Shown here: positions 21,548 through 33,167 of the stretch, piece after piece | How the letters are laid out: every line of letters begins with the position of its first letter | How positions within the stretch are numbered: the stretch's first letter is position 1 | Assembly: GCA_009363875.1 (NCBI GenBank) | Contig: CM018689.1 | Coordinates: 60,401,595 to 60,465,594, forward strand | Length of the DNA stretch: 64,000 nucleotides | DNA from: Mikania micrantha | Taxonomy: Eukaryota > Streptophyta > Magnoliopsida > Asterales > Asteraceae | Direction: 5' to 3' | Translations under genes and position numbers: made by a program | Notes under the pieces: generated by a model | The model's input: the letters and a program-made list of their open reading frames with translations, nothing else | The model's database searches: none | Told to the model about the DNA's origin: nothing

Positions 21548-23496
21548 ATGACTGAAATGAACATCAAGCTCTGGTATGGAGGTGCTATCCATGCATTTCA
21601 TCCCCGCTTTAATTATGTTGGAGGTGAATCGAAATTGATCAGTATTGATATTGATAAACTTTCTTTCTTTGAGCTTGTTGACTATGTAATGGAAACTGGT
21701 CAATACGAAAGCAAGAAATTTCATATGTATTGGTTAAATACTGTACACACAGTCATGAAGAAGCTAGTAAGTGATAAAGAAGTTAGTGAAATGGCTGGAA
21801 AGGTTCATTTATGGCCTTTTGTTGATGTGTTTGTTCATCAGGGACCACTTCCAGAACCTGTTTTCCAAGAAGTGCAACCTTCCCCATCAACAATTAGACC
21901 TGAGCAAAAGCTGACTACACCATTAGCCCAAGCCCATTCGAAAGCCCAACCCTGTAGTCCACCAGTATGTCGCATGACTAAGTCCGCAGCTAGAAGGCTT
22001 CCCACACCACCAACTATAGCTAGTGATAAAGTATGTGGAAGCCCTAGTTCACCATTTAAGGTATTTACTAAGTCTACTGCTAGAAGACTTCCAATATCAC
22101 CAATTGATAAGGATGGTTCTGATCTAGAGGGAGATTCTGATAGTGAAGATAATACTTATGAAGTTGAAGGATCTGGGTCTGATGATGATGAAACTGAAGA
22201 GGTAAGTACATATGGTTCAGATAAAGATGATGATGAGTTTGTAGAATCACTTAAAGCTGTTAAAAAAGTTACTGAGGAAGATAGTAGATCTAAGAAGATT
22301 TTGGTTGAGGAGTGTCTGAAGGGAAATAGAGAAGCTGGAATTATTGAAGGTGATGTTGGTGGTTATAGTAGTTATGAGGAATCAGATGGTGATGTTTTAT
22401 CTCCCGGTGAAAGTGAAGATGATGATATTCGAGGCAAGAAGTACACACCTCATGTCCCAACTGTAGATGAACAAACATATTGGAAGAAGTTTGTATGGGT
22501 TGTTGGAATTAAGTTCCCCACTAGAGAGGCCTTTAAAGAAGCTGTTAGGAAATATGCAGTTTCTAATGGTAGGAATCTTTGCATTTCAAAGAGTGATAAA
22601 AATAAGCAAGGCCGGGTGGGTGTTACATGTTTGAAAGAATGTCCATTCAGGCTCTTTTGTTCATATCATAAACAGAAAGAGTGTTATATGGTTAAGATAG
22701 TGAAGAACAAGCACACTTGCCAGAGAAATATGTCAAAAAATAGACAATTGACAGCTAATTTTATAGCATCTGAGTTCTTGCCATTGTTTCAAGCCAAGCC
22801 AAATTGGTCTACCAAAGACATACAGGGATTTGTTAAGGAGAGATACAAGATAATAATTGGTACGTGGCTGGCTTATAAAGCAAAAACATGTACACATAAG
22901 AAGCTTTATGGTTCCATGAAGGATCATTATAACAAACTTGGAAGTTACTTGACATGCTTAAGAAATGTAAATCCAACTTCTACATTTGAATTGTTAACTG
23001 TGCCAGCTCCACCAGGTTATGGAGATCAGGAAATTGAAACATTTTGCAGATTATTTGTTTGTTTTGATGGAGTCAAAAGGGGCTTTATGGCAGGTTGCAG
23101 GAAAGTATTATGCCTAGATGGTTGTTTCTTAAAGACTTTTATGGGTGGTATGTTGTTAACTGCTGTAGGGAGGGATGCTAATGACCAAATGTATCCCCTA
23201 GCATGGGCAGTGGTCGAGGGTGAAAATAGTGAAAGCTGGGAATGGTTTATGAGTGAGTTGTTGAAATGTTTGGAGATAAATGATGGTGGAAGTAACTGGA
23301 CACTCATTTCTGACCAACAAAAGGTAAATTAATTTGTTTTTATGCAAGTATTGATGTAGTACTTAACTTACACAACCTGTTACCTTGTATGCAGGGATTG
23401 TTAAATGCTGTGTGTTTGATATGGCCAAATGCAGAACACAGAAACTGTGCAAGACACATATATGCAAACTGGCATAAAATTATATTTAGCCTTTGA
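21548..23496 (+). pseudogene. MURA-type MULE transposase, C-terminally truncated
   Basis: Two exons, 21548-23323 and 23395-23496, joined across a GT-AG intron in phase, give 625 codons and a TGA stop. Domain order: N-terminal PB1-like domain (MTEMNIKLWYGGAIHAFHPR; residues 1-90), an acidic low-complexity linker (about 190-290), a MuDR-type DNA-binding region with C/H ligands (FPTREAFKEAVRKYA..CPFRL..KHTC), then the MULE transposase domain. Two catalytic Asp are visible: D524 in CLDG and D589 in ISDQQKG. The frame reaches CARHIYANWHK and then ends at unrelated sequence, so the third catalytic acid (Glu) and the usual SWIM zinc finger are missing. The ATG at 21548 is chosen because it opens the PB1-like domain. 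It acts in the nucleus as a DDE transposase when intact; this copy should be inactive. Confidence 0.9.
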
Positions 23497-23967
23497 TTTC
23501 TGCAACATTTCTTTCAAATGTTTATTCTCTTCTGTCAATAGCATCTTCTCTAACTCTAAATTCCTCATCTTCATCACCTCATAACTCTTAGGATTTTCTG
23601 GCAAAAGACTGGTCATGCAACTTTCATGCTCTCTGAACATAGTATCTACATCTTCTTTCCATAAAAAAAATTTGCAATCCATATTCTACAATACAAAGCA
23701 TCGTGTGAATTTAGAAACTTCAAATGTAAAATAGAAAAATGAAATCAAGAACTTACAGGTCAAATGTAAAATAGAAAAATGAAATCAAGAACTTACAGGC
23801 CATAAAGGGCATCCATAAAATTCCTGTCCAATTCGAGAACTTTTGCGTTGAACAACACGACGAACAGCAATCAGATCGTGCTTACAGTACATATTGCGAT
23901 CCAAATCTATCTTAAAGATTTTGGGGTTTTTGCTCACGCTATGTGCAGTACTTGAAGTTGAGCTCAT
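23401..23967 (-). CDS. GRF-type zinc-finger protein of the MULE (accessory ORF)
   Basis: Minus-strand exons 23967-23797 and 23685-23401 join in phase across a GT-AG intron, giving 151 codons. Putative zinc ligands are C28, H30, C53 and C61 in the pattern CKH..FYGCP..DCKFFLWKED, the GRF finger signature; the second half is a predicted coiled coil (LELEKMLLTEENKHLKEM). GRF-finger ORFs next to MURA-type transposases are common in plant MULEs; their role is presumed to be nucleic-acid binding but is not established. The last approximately 25 residues read antisense through the transposase exon, so the original C-terminus was probably lost in the same rearrangement. The intron carries a 40-bp tandem duplication that copies its splice donor. 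Confidence 0.78.
23721..23800. repeat. 40-bp perfect tandem duplication across a splice donor
   Basis: Units 23721-23760 and 23761-23800 both run from CAAATGTAAAATAGAAAAAT to ACTTACAGG and differ only in the last base. On the minus strand each ends with CCTGTAAGT, so the donor of the GRF-gene intron is present twice. Confidence 0.9.
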
Positions 23968-24856
23968 GATTGCTGCAATTGAAGGTGATTATGGTGTTAG
24001 AGTTTTGAAAAATCAATGCCTGTGGAACGAAAAGATCAAGAAGAAGAGAACTAGGGCTTCAATTTGTGATGATCAAATCAGATGATCGACTAATGGTTTT
24101 AGGTTATTAATGAGATGCCATGTGTGTAAAAGAAAGAACAAAAAAGAAAAAAAAAACCAAATCAGCATGTGAGTTGGAAAACTAAATGCCACATCATCAA
24201 AAACTAAACACCGTTTACATTACGTTAACCGGGGAGTGCCACAAAAAGTATGTTGAAAGTTGGGGGTGTTGGTGAACATTTCTTCAGTAGGGAGTATTGC
24301 CGGCCAAAAGGTGAAAGTTAGGAGTATTAAATTCCAATAACCCTTATTTTAAAGCCAAAATTAGTAAAGTAATATTTAAATAACGCAATATGCATTACAT
24401 ATATGAAATTTAATTAGTAATTAATAATTTAACTAAATACCTAATCAGTTATAACTTATAACTCATTTAAAAAAATAATAATAATACCTCATTTGTATAT
24501 TGAGTGATTGAATTTGATGTTCAGAATTCATGTTCGGTTTCGCCCTAAAAAATAGACTACAACAATAATTTTACTAATATATATCGTTGTCCTTCACATC
24601 ACAACAACCACAATTTATAGATTGATTGATTATTGAATAATTTCAAAAGTTAAAATTATTAGCATGATAAGAAACTTAGTTAACTTGGTGTGGTTTATTA
24701 TGTATTTGTGATTTAATTTAGTATTGTCATTTTTTTTGGGTGATCCGACCCGATCCCATTCGAGCTGGTCAAAAATTAAAATATTTAATGATAAATAATT
24801 ATAAAAAAATTCCGACCCCCATAAAAATGTTTTCTAGGTCCGCCACTACATATAAC

Positions 24857-25424
24857 TACCCTTTTGTGGAACAACTTGGTGCAATGACATCCAAGAAGAG
24901 ATTTCAACCGTTTTTCGGATTTGAATTTCTATGGCGTACGCCCGAGCCCAATCAAAAGATAATTAGACATAATATTTATATATTTAAAAAAATATATTAT
25001 ACCATCTAATTTTTTGTATTTATAAAAATTTAAGCAGGAAGCCTGAAACCACGCTTATCATAAATACTACAAAAGTACAAAGTAATAACCCCAATATGAT
25101 CGAATATGCATCTTTTCTTTTTTCAGAAAACACAAATGAATTTCGGGAGGTGACGTGGAGACAGCAAATTTTACTTCATTCGTTACATAATAAAGCTACT
25201 ACACATTTACATTTACACCTAATGTTATATGCTTTTACAATTAAGAAATATTTAAAAATGAGAAAATCTAGAAAATAGTAATTTTATAAGATGTTATATT
25301 TATAAAATCTTGTTGCAATTTATAGCCGTGTTACCTCTTTCCACATGCTCAACGATTTTTAGTAACTCAAAAATATCTGATATATACGCAATTATGATTC
25401 ACACATCATCTAAACTTATGCCCC
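24857..25424. other. Spacer, no gene seen
   Basis: No coding exon or element termini were recognised. Confidence 0.5.
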
Positions 25425-25712
25425 GTTTGTGGGGTGCACATATATAATGTGTGTGTGTATATATATATGTCGACACTTAAGAGAAAAAAGTAAAATTGCA
25501 CAAATTTCAACGTTATTATACTTAATTTTTGTGAAAATAACGTTAAAAGTATTGGGTTGATCGGTTAATCATGCAACATGAGCTGGGAGTCTTCTTGGAA
25601 GCAGTCTCTCTATTTTTACGGGGTAGAGGTAAGGTTGTATATATTATACCCTCCTTAGACCATAGCTTAGTTTTCATAATGGAATGATATACTAAGTACG
25701 ATAATAATGATG
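25425..25712 (+). mobile_element. Dispersed SINE-like repeat, family A copy 1
   Basis: The 5' part has CCCCGTTTGTGGGGTGCACA and an AACGTTAT...ATAACGTT foldback. The 3' part has GGAAGCAGTCTCTCT, GGGGTAGAGGTAAGGTTGTA, CCCTCCTTAGACC and a run ending GATAATAATGATG. The 3' block resembles the conserved 3' domain of many angiosperm SINEs. Full-length relatives are at 60546 and 62672, and a 3' part is at 41938. Confidence 0.65.
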
Positions 25713-26823
25713 ACATCTAAACTTAACATGTATATGAATCGGGATACTAAAAGGCTTATTCTAGAGATACCTTTGGCTTCTTAATTGTATGTGATTTCTT
25801 CGATTTGAGTCTTTCAATGAGTAATTTGCTCCTTTATGAGCGGCAGGTTTTCTCAATAGTCATAGCCTAATGGTTGAGTTTTCTCCTGAGAAGTAGGAGA
25901 TTAGAGAAATCCTTAAGAAACCATATGTGTTGCCTAAAAATGCTAGTGGAAAGAAATTCTTAGACACTTCTGATTTATTATTGTTAAACCAAAAGAATAC
26001 ATGAATTATGATTATACACGGGATAAAATGACAGAAAATCGCTCATAACAAAATAATAAATCATGCCTTGCCTCAAATTTAAGAAAAGCGAGTGTTGAAA
26101 AATATTACAATGTTCGACTGAATTATATATCCTCAGCACAAATGACAATAATTAATACATGAGATAGGATCCGAATAATAAAGCAGCTACAAAAAACAGA
26201 AGATCATGATCTTTTATAATACTTTTAATAGCTGTAAATTAAATTAACATAGAAGAAATCAATCACGTTTCTATCAACTTTCGTTTTACTTTACAATACA
26301 TCGACTCACTTTTACAACATGTCAACTTACTCGATGGGTATAAATATGTGGTACACGTTACTCTGAATAAAATGTTGGCGTAAACACATAAAATAAGGTG
26401 TTTCACATATATAACAATGATAATCAAAAAAATAAAACAAAGATTTGAATTGATATTAACGAAGTTATACGGGTTATCGCAATAAAAATTGGTTAACAAA
26501 GGAACTATGCCCTATATATATGGAATTTATAAATTAAAAACCACCTTTAGTTGTAAAAACTATTCAGATTTTTTTTATTTTTTTATTAATTTATAACATC
26601 ATTTAGTCAACTATTATAAAACAAAAAACAAAAAAAAACACTGAACCAATGTTATAAAAAAATATTTTATAAAAAATATAACATATACATAACATCTTGA
26701 TGCAACATCTGGGTCATGTGTCACATGTTTTTTTCATTATTTTTACGGTTTTAACAACTTAAGGTGGTTTTCAAAATATCCGATATATATATGTGTGTGT
26801 GTCTGTATATATATGTATGTATA
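25713..26823. other. Spacer, no gene seen
   Basis: AT-rich; short open frames only. Confidence 0.5.
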
Positions 26824-27200
26824 CTAGGTTATTAACCCATGTATTACACAAATTTTATATAAAATATTAAATAATTAGTAATTAAAAGTTAGCAATTATG
26901 AAACGATATTTTGATATAAAATGATTAATTTACATATTAATAAATATTTTAAGTAATAAAATAATAACTAAAAACTTTAATTAATATACAAATGATATAT
27001 GATCTTTTAGTGTGTAACAATTGATATCTTTGAAATAACTGATGTTTAAAATTTTAGTTTCTATTATATTAAAAACTACCCTCTATAAATCAATAATATA
27101 AAATATAAATTTTGTAATTATTAAAGTTAAACGACTCAATTTACAAATAACATTAAACATAATTAACGGACCAAAAGTATAATTTTCTCTATCATTTTTA
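26824..27200 (-). mobile_element. Helitron-like element, minus orientation
   Basis: Reading the minus strand the 3' end is TGTGTAATACATGGGTTAAT AACCTAG|T, with a short hairpin and CTAG before T. Internal sequence matches the element at about 46960-47218 over more than 200 bp (AAAGATATCAATT, CATTTGTATAT, TTAATCATTTTATATCA in the same order). The 5' end was not located precisely. Confidence 0.6.
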
Positions 27201-27359
27201 TTATTTTAGTTTTTAAATAAATTAAAAGATTCATTTGTTTATGAAAATCACATTGTTTAAAAAGTAAAAACTCAAGTTTATAATATATTTTATTTATAAA
27301 AAATGAATTTTTAAGATAATTTGTAATTTACATTTTTTTTAGAACGACATTTAATCTCA

Positions 27360-27567
27360 ACGTGTGAAGCACTGATTTCCAGGCCACGTCACCAAGGTCT
27401 AGTTACCATGACCTCCGTTGAGACCCCACCACCACCGCAGGAGGAAACCGCACCGGAAAACCCCCTGACCTCCCAAGGACCCCTTTTTCGCCTTGAGAGT
27501 GATTTGAATCCGTGACCTTCCACAGGGAAGCCAAAGAGGTAACCATTAGGCTAGAAGCCATTGGTTA
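27360..27567 (-). mobile_element. tRNA-derived SINE (family with GGAGGAAACC)
   Basis: The minus strand has an A-box-like TAGCCTAATGG and a B-box-like GGATTCAAATC. The plus strand has GCAGGAGGAAACCGCACCGG. Same family as 6858 and 15690. Confidence 0.7.
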
Positions 27568-29150
27568 CTTGTAATTTACATAAATCTTATTTTTTGAAAG
27601 TAAAATATTTCTTATTTTAAAAATTTTGATTTTAGAAAATTTCGTATTTTATAAAAAAAAAATTAAGTGTGTTTTTATAATCTAAATATAAGTAATATAA
27701 GTGTCATCAATAAACTTTAGACTCAATCAATTTACATCTCCTATGTTTTAATGTAAAAACGTGTGTGAACTTTCTAGCACAATTGCAATATCTAGCATAC
27801 GCTTGTTTTATCCCTAAATCTCTTGAATGCCGCATGAGCAACGCATGATTTATCCCTAAAAATGTGCATCTCATTCTAAAAATCACATGATATATAAATT
27901 GGAAGGATTTAAATAGATTCTAACAATGAGTTCTCACTTAAAAAATAAGAATAAATAAAATAAATACAACTAGTTACCTTAAACCAATGCATGATCAGTG
28001 TGAGAACCAAAAGCTACATATTGAGTGCTCTGCAGCTTTCAAATTTTCCAAAACTTTTCACTTTATCCTCTACTACTTTTATTTTTTTATTGGGCAAAAA
28101 GTACATAAATCTAGCTCTCTTATAAATAAATCAAAAGTTTAATTACAAAATTTTTTAGATAAAAATATACACATAAATTAAAATTTTAGGTAACCTGATA
28201 TACGTAATTTAAAAGGTTAAGTAACAAATATATATGTAATATATTTCTCAAATTGAGTATATATGTAATTTATAATGTTCATATGTAGATAGATGTAATT
28301 GCTCATTTATTGCTATCACAAACTTAAATAATCCTCAAATATGGAATTTGAAGTATCAAAGGCTACATTCAATTGTCATGCAAGAAGGATTGATACTTGC
28401 GTTATAATTTTACACATGTGCGATACTTGTGTGTTGCTTACATATAATAATGATATTCAAAAATGTAAAACAAATATTTGGATTGATGTTGACAAAATTA
28501 TAGAGTTAACGTAATAATGATGGTTATTTTTTGATCCTAATCTTAGTAGCTAGAATCTAACTTTAATAATATGAACAATAAACTAAATTTAAATTAGAAT
28601 TTCGAATGTGTATAATTCCTATATAATATTACAAAATTGGAGCGTGATGATTTTATGATACATAAGAATCTATTTAGAAAAGAATTGGGAGATGGGCAAG
28701 AAATGGTCTTTTTTCAAGAGAGAACAATGGTTGTTTATGGCCATTCCTCTTCCATCAGTTTATCCATTTTTTTATATTATAATTATTATTTTCTTTACTT
28801 TACATATTTTCATCAAAAATAAGGATACGTGTATTAAAAATTTTCAATTTCCAAAAACGGTATTTCACAAACTGTGGTGCAATCATGGTAATAAAATTGT
28901 GTTCATTATACAAAATTACAAAGTACAAAGTAGTTAAAAAGACGAATCCAATAACATTTTTAAGCATTAATTTGGTGCCTAACAGGAGGCTTTTTCGAAA
29001 CCCAAACCAAGCAAGAGTCTATTTGTGCTTGGCTCATGCATAAACCCAGTAGCTCGGCTCAATCTGTTAGTATTTGAAACACCAAACAAGATATTAGTTT
29101 CGAATTAACTTGGTTTGATTTGGCTTAAAACTAAGCGGTTCGTTTCGAGC
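27568..29150. other. AT-rich spacer, no gene seen
   Basis: No conserved exon. Short open frames at 28637-28937 show no domain. Confidence 0.5.
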
Positions 29151-29159
29151 TTGTTTCAA

Positions 29160-29290
29160 AAAAAAAAAATTAATACAAACCCCTTCACCCACCAGATAAG
29201 CAGGAACCGGATTGTAAACCCTCTCCCCTGCTCAGGTGCAGCTTCTCCCCTTCATTGCAATACCGCTAGACTAAAACCCTTTGGTTTAAA
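29160..29290 (-). mobile_element. tRNA-derived SINE fragment
   Basis: The minus strand has an A-box-like TAGTCTAGCGGTATT and a B-box-like GGGTTTACAATCC with a poly-T/A tract at the far end (29157-29172). Diverged and incomplete. Confidence 0.5.
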
Positions 29291-29472
29291 AGAATTTAAT
29301 AAAAAAGTCAAAAAAATAAACATAACTAAGATATCTTTGCACAAAACTTTTTATTCAAACCATTAATCATATATTTAATAGCTTTAAATCTTTTTTTAGA
29401 GTTTCTACATTAAATAATTTTTAGAATAGCTCAACCTAAGAATATTTATATTATACACACACACAAACACAT

Positions 29473-29696
29473 TGACATAGCTTGAACAGAGAAACTAAGG
29501 GGGTCAAAGGATGTTTAAGAAATAAACGGAGGGAACCGAAAGGTTTTTAGGAAAAAACGAATGAAGCTGAAGGATTTTAATTTAGGAATAAAATGAAGGG
29601 GACCGAAAGACTTTCCAACGAAATAATATTAAATCGACCATTCTAAACGGAAAAACAGAGGGTGGGGCACCCCAAGCCCTTATTAAGCTCCGTCAT
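29473..29696. mobile_element. Candidate small element with TGACATAGCTT / AGCTCCGTCA ends
   Basis: Imperfect terminal inversion similar to 7475-7678. The interior has AACCGAAAGG and GGACCGAAAGAC repeats. TSD not established. Confidence 0.35.
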
Positions 29697-30684
29697 TGCA
29701 TGTGTATGTGTACGTATATGTGTAATTGTTTCTGTATTTGAAATCCATATGTAGAAAAGGAATCAAAAATCTCACTCTCAACGCTTCTTCTCCAAAGATT
29801 CCAACAAAATCTTCTCATGCTTAGGCTTTTTTCCCGTTTATTATAATCATATTTTATTATTTTGGAATGTCTAAATCTGTACTTAAATTGTCTTGTTCTA
29901 CTTGTTTAAATCGAAATATTTTAAACACATATATGTTTTTTCCTAAAATCCAAATACATAAACTTCAGTGAATTTATTGGGGTGATAAAATCACAAACCC
30001 TATAAAAATAAGTGATTGGTTCGTACCCAATTATGTACGCTTTTCTTTGCAACTTTTTTAACAGTAATTTCATTCCAAAAAATAGCCGTTTAATTAAAAA
30101 AAAAAAAAACAGTAATTATATATTTTTTTTATTTTCTAACCTTTAAATTTTAGGAAGAAACACTTGATGTTATTAGAAAATTAATCTATTGGACAGAAAT
30201 TTTACATTTTAAATAAAGAGGTCATCAATTCAAACCTGATAAAAGTGTAATTTTATTTGAAGTGCTTAAAAAGTAGAAGATAATAAAATTACAACTTAAA
30301 AACAAAAAAATATGTAAAAAATTGTTCAATTTCGAACAAAACCAGTGAATTTGCGCTCGTATAAACACATAATTGTTGTCGATTGTGCATGTAATTGTTG
30401 ATCACATGGTTGTGGCACATTGATCACTGATCTTCAACTGATGATTTATCAATTATCAGTAATGTTACCCCTTTGATCTTGTCAGGGGTGCTACTCTTTT
30501 AACTATATATCAAAAAAATTTGGTCCTCAAAACGAATGTTTATTTCAAATCTCCTAATTCATATCAATGTTTTAAGTGGATCTTAATTAACTAATATGAC
30601 TTGTTTACCTTAAAATCATCAAGATTTTACATAGGAAATTTAAACTCATTTTGCATGAGCGGTTTATGGTAGTTGTTACAATTA
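29697..30684. other. Spacer, no gene seen
   Basis: No coding exon or element termini were recognised. Confidence 0.5.
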
Positions 30685-31294
30685 ATTAAGGAGTCACTTT
30701 TATTTCATTTTCTTTGAATGGCAAAGATATCACATCCAGGACCAGGAGTCACTTTTATTAAAACTTCAAACATGAATATGATAATCTTTTATAATTATTG
30801 GTTTTCTTCATATGTGACTGAATATTTAAAAGAGTAAATTACCAATATGGTAATGGTGATTTGCTAGTATTTCACTTATTTCATAGATTTCATAAATTAT
30901 TCACATAGTAAAGTTTAAACATTTGCAACATATATAGCCCTTAGGTTACCAATTTATATTCAGATAATTGACCAAATTACTCTCATATAATTAAGGAGTC
31001 ACTTTTATTTCATTTTCTTTGAATGGCAAAGATATCACATCCAGGATCAGGAGTCACTTTTATTAAAACTTCAAACATGAATATGATAATTTTTTATAAT
31101 TATTGGTTTTCTTCGTATGTGACTGAATATTTAAAAGAGTAAATTACCAATATGGTAATTGTGATTTGCTAGTATTTCACTTATTTCATAGATTTCATAA
31201 ATTATTCACATAGTAAAGTTTAAACATTTGCAACATATATAGCCCTTAGATTACCAATTTATATTCAGATAATTGATCAAATTACTCTCATATA
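30685..31294. repeat. 305-bp tandem duplication within a MITE
   Basis: Units 30685-30989 and 30990-31294 both start ATTAAGGAGTCACTTTTATT and end ACTCTCATATA, differing at about six or seven positions. Each includes one arm of a GAGTAAATTACC-type foldback element. The matching opposite arm occurs once, at about 31295-31395. Confidence 0.9.
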
Positions 31295-31395
31295 AAGACT
31301 ATATGTGTTACAAATGTTTAAAGTTTGAAACCATATTAGTAATTTATGGAACCTGGATACCAAAAGAGAAATATTAACAAACCATATGACAACGT
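31295..31395. mobile_element. Right arm of the GAGTAAATTACC MITE
   Basis: The reverse complement (AAACTTTAAACATTTGTAAC, ACATATAGTC) matches the arm inside the 305-bp units. Family shared with 34838-35121. Confidence 0.55.
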
Positions 31396-32314
31396 TGTTT
31401 TTTATTGATATTAATTATTATGATCGCGATAATGTCAAATATATGTGTGTGTTTTTGTATGTTTATGTGTGTCTCACGTGAAGGCATAAGATGTTAAAAT
31501 CTTGAGTTAAAAATTTGGACAAGTTTTGCTTCAATACAAAAAATAGCAGGGGAAAAAATGAAAGGATACGCTTATATTCACCCTTTTTTCCCTATGAAAT
31601 TAAACCTTTTGTGTGTGTGTGTGTTGGGGGGGGGGGGGGGGTAAAAGGAAATTTAAAAAAAAAAACGTTACTCCATATTTAAAAGATTTAATTTTGATGG
31701 TGTAAATATATAATCTAAAATTTTGTTTGTGATTATGTCTAAAGTTTTTTCAGCTTTCATAATTCATGAATATACACCATTTGTTAATTGTTATGATTAA
31801 ATTATTGTTTTTTAGACCGACAACTTACTCAAACATATTTTATTCAATCTGAAATCCTAATTAAATTACATTAGTCTATATTTGATAGAGCTTGAACACT
31901 TGACTTAAAAGGTAAATAACATCATACTAACATTTGACTTTAGTGGTTTTGTCTATGGGTCACCTAACCCCTACCGCAATTAGTAAATACTAGGCAAATA
32001 TCACATTAGTCGTGAACATGATAGATTATTAGTTTATAAGGCAAGTTCGTCCTCTAATATCAACAACGTGTTTTGGGTACATTGACTGTGGATAAAAAGA
32101 AAACTCCACCGTTAAATATGCTTAGGTGATAACAATTCAGGATATGTAACCTTCCTGTGAAATTTTTTACTTGTGAAACCAAAAGCAAAGTCATAAAGTT
32201 CGAATAAGCAAAATAGTCAATATTGATGGTAGACAATACCAAATGTTATAGCATTAAGCTATCATCTTTTTTTTTATTAGTATATGTTGCATGAAACATG
32301 TACAAGAAGAAATT
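31396..32314. other. Spacer with a 16-G homopolymer
   Basis: No gene seen. A run of 16 G lies at 31626-31641, next to a GT microsatellite. Confidence 0.6.
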
Positions 32315-32680
32315 ACTATATAGTATTAAAATAGATGAAAAAGGTATAGTGAAAATATATATATATATTAATAGTAATGCATATATAGTGCATATGCATC
32401 TGATCCGTGTAATAACGTTTGAAAGTTTAAACTTAGATCAACAGCATTTTTGTTATTTTGGAAATTAGTAAATAGATATGAGCGTATTAAATTTGAGATA
32501 TTTGCATAAAGATTTGTGTTTTTATTAAATTTGAGAGATTTGCTTAGAGATTTGGGTTTAGTTCGTGATGAAAGATTTGATTTTGTCATGTAGCTTATGC
32601 TTTTACAAATGTTATATAATATATGTTCTAAGAAGTGTACTGTGATACTTCTGCCGCAACGCGCGTGGGAGTAAACCTAG
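32315..32680 (+). mobile_element. Probable Helitron with CTAG 3' terminus
   Basis: The 3' end CCGCAACGCGCGTGGGAGTA followed by AACCTAG|T has the GC-rich hairpin-like segment and CTAG typical of plant Helitrons. The 5' end is placed near ACTATATAGTATTAAAATAG by resemblance to known starts; the TC is not clear. Confidence 0.5.
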
Positions 32681-32785
32681 TTAAGTTTAAATAACATCTT
32701 AGTATTCACAACTTAGTCTCCGACTAATTTTTATTTTTATCAAGTTTGAAACGTTATCATTAGCTTTATAAATATAATAATTATA

Positions 32786-33167
32786 GGGGTTGGATCCACT
32801 AAGAACAGATTTTTGCCTAAGAAGAGTAAGAACCAACAGAATTTTGACACGTGTCATCATAAAACAGTAATACAATACAAAAAACGAAATATAGTACAAA
32901 AAGAAACAAAATCCAGTACAAAAAATCAAAAATCTAGTACAAAAAAAATCCAGTACAAAAAAAATAAAATATAGTACAAAAAACAAAAATCTAATACAAA
33001 AAACCACAAAAATACCGTATAAAAAATATAGAACAAATCTAGTGCAAAAAAAATAAAAATCTAGTATAAAAAATAAGATTTTATACATAAATTATGTGAC
33101 ACGTGTCAAATTCTTATTCGTTCTCACTCTTCTTAGGCAAAATACTCTTCTTATTTGATCTTTCCCC
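32786..33167. mobile_element. Mutator-type MITE carrying paired G-boxes
   Basis: TIRs GGGGTTGGATCCACTAAGAA and GGGGAAAGATCAAATAAGAA extend with TTTTGCCTAAGAAGAGT and GACACGTGTCA in both arms (about 80 bp). Identical 10-bp flanks AATAATTATA on both sides fit a 9-10 bp TSD. The interior is a degenerate AGTACAAAAAA repeat; the long minus-strand open frame across it is a Phe/Tyr-rich artefact. Confidence 0.85.

Larger units (their letters stand above)
21151..24343. mobile_element. Mutator-like element (MULE), 3193 bp, internally rearranged
   Basis: TIRs of about 308 bp (21151-21459 and 24036-24343) start GGGTTATTGGAATTTAATAC on both ends with few mismatches. A perfect 9-bp TSD TTATTTTAA lies at 21142-21150 and 24344-24352. 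It encodes a truncated MURA-type transposase on plus and a GRF zinc-finger ORF on minus, converging near 23400-23500. The high TIR identity and intact TSD indicate a fairly recent insertion. The transposase lacks its C-terminal part, so the element is probably non-autonomous. Confidence 0.95.
20984..24848. mobile_element. hAT-type element interrupted by a MULE
   Basis: Left end TAGGGGCGTACCCATTATAT; right end read inward TAGTGGCGGACCTAGAAAAC. A perfect 8-bp TSD CATATAAC lies at 20976-20983 and 24849-24856. Removing the nested MULE and its TSD (3202 bp) leaves about 663 bp of non-coding hAT DNA with matching TCGACCCCCATGAAAA / TCCGACCCCCATAAAAA subterminal segments. Confidence 0.88.

Noticed and set aside
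32699..33088. 129-codon Phe/Tyr-rich minus-strand frame, membrane-protein-like
   Set aside because: It is the translation of the degenerate AGTACAAAAAA repeat inside a MITE.
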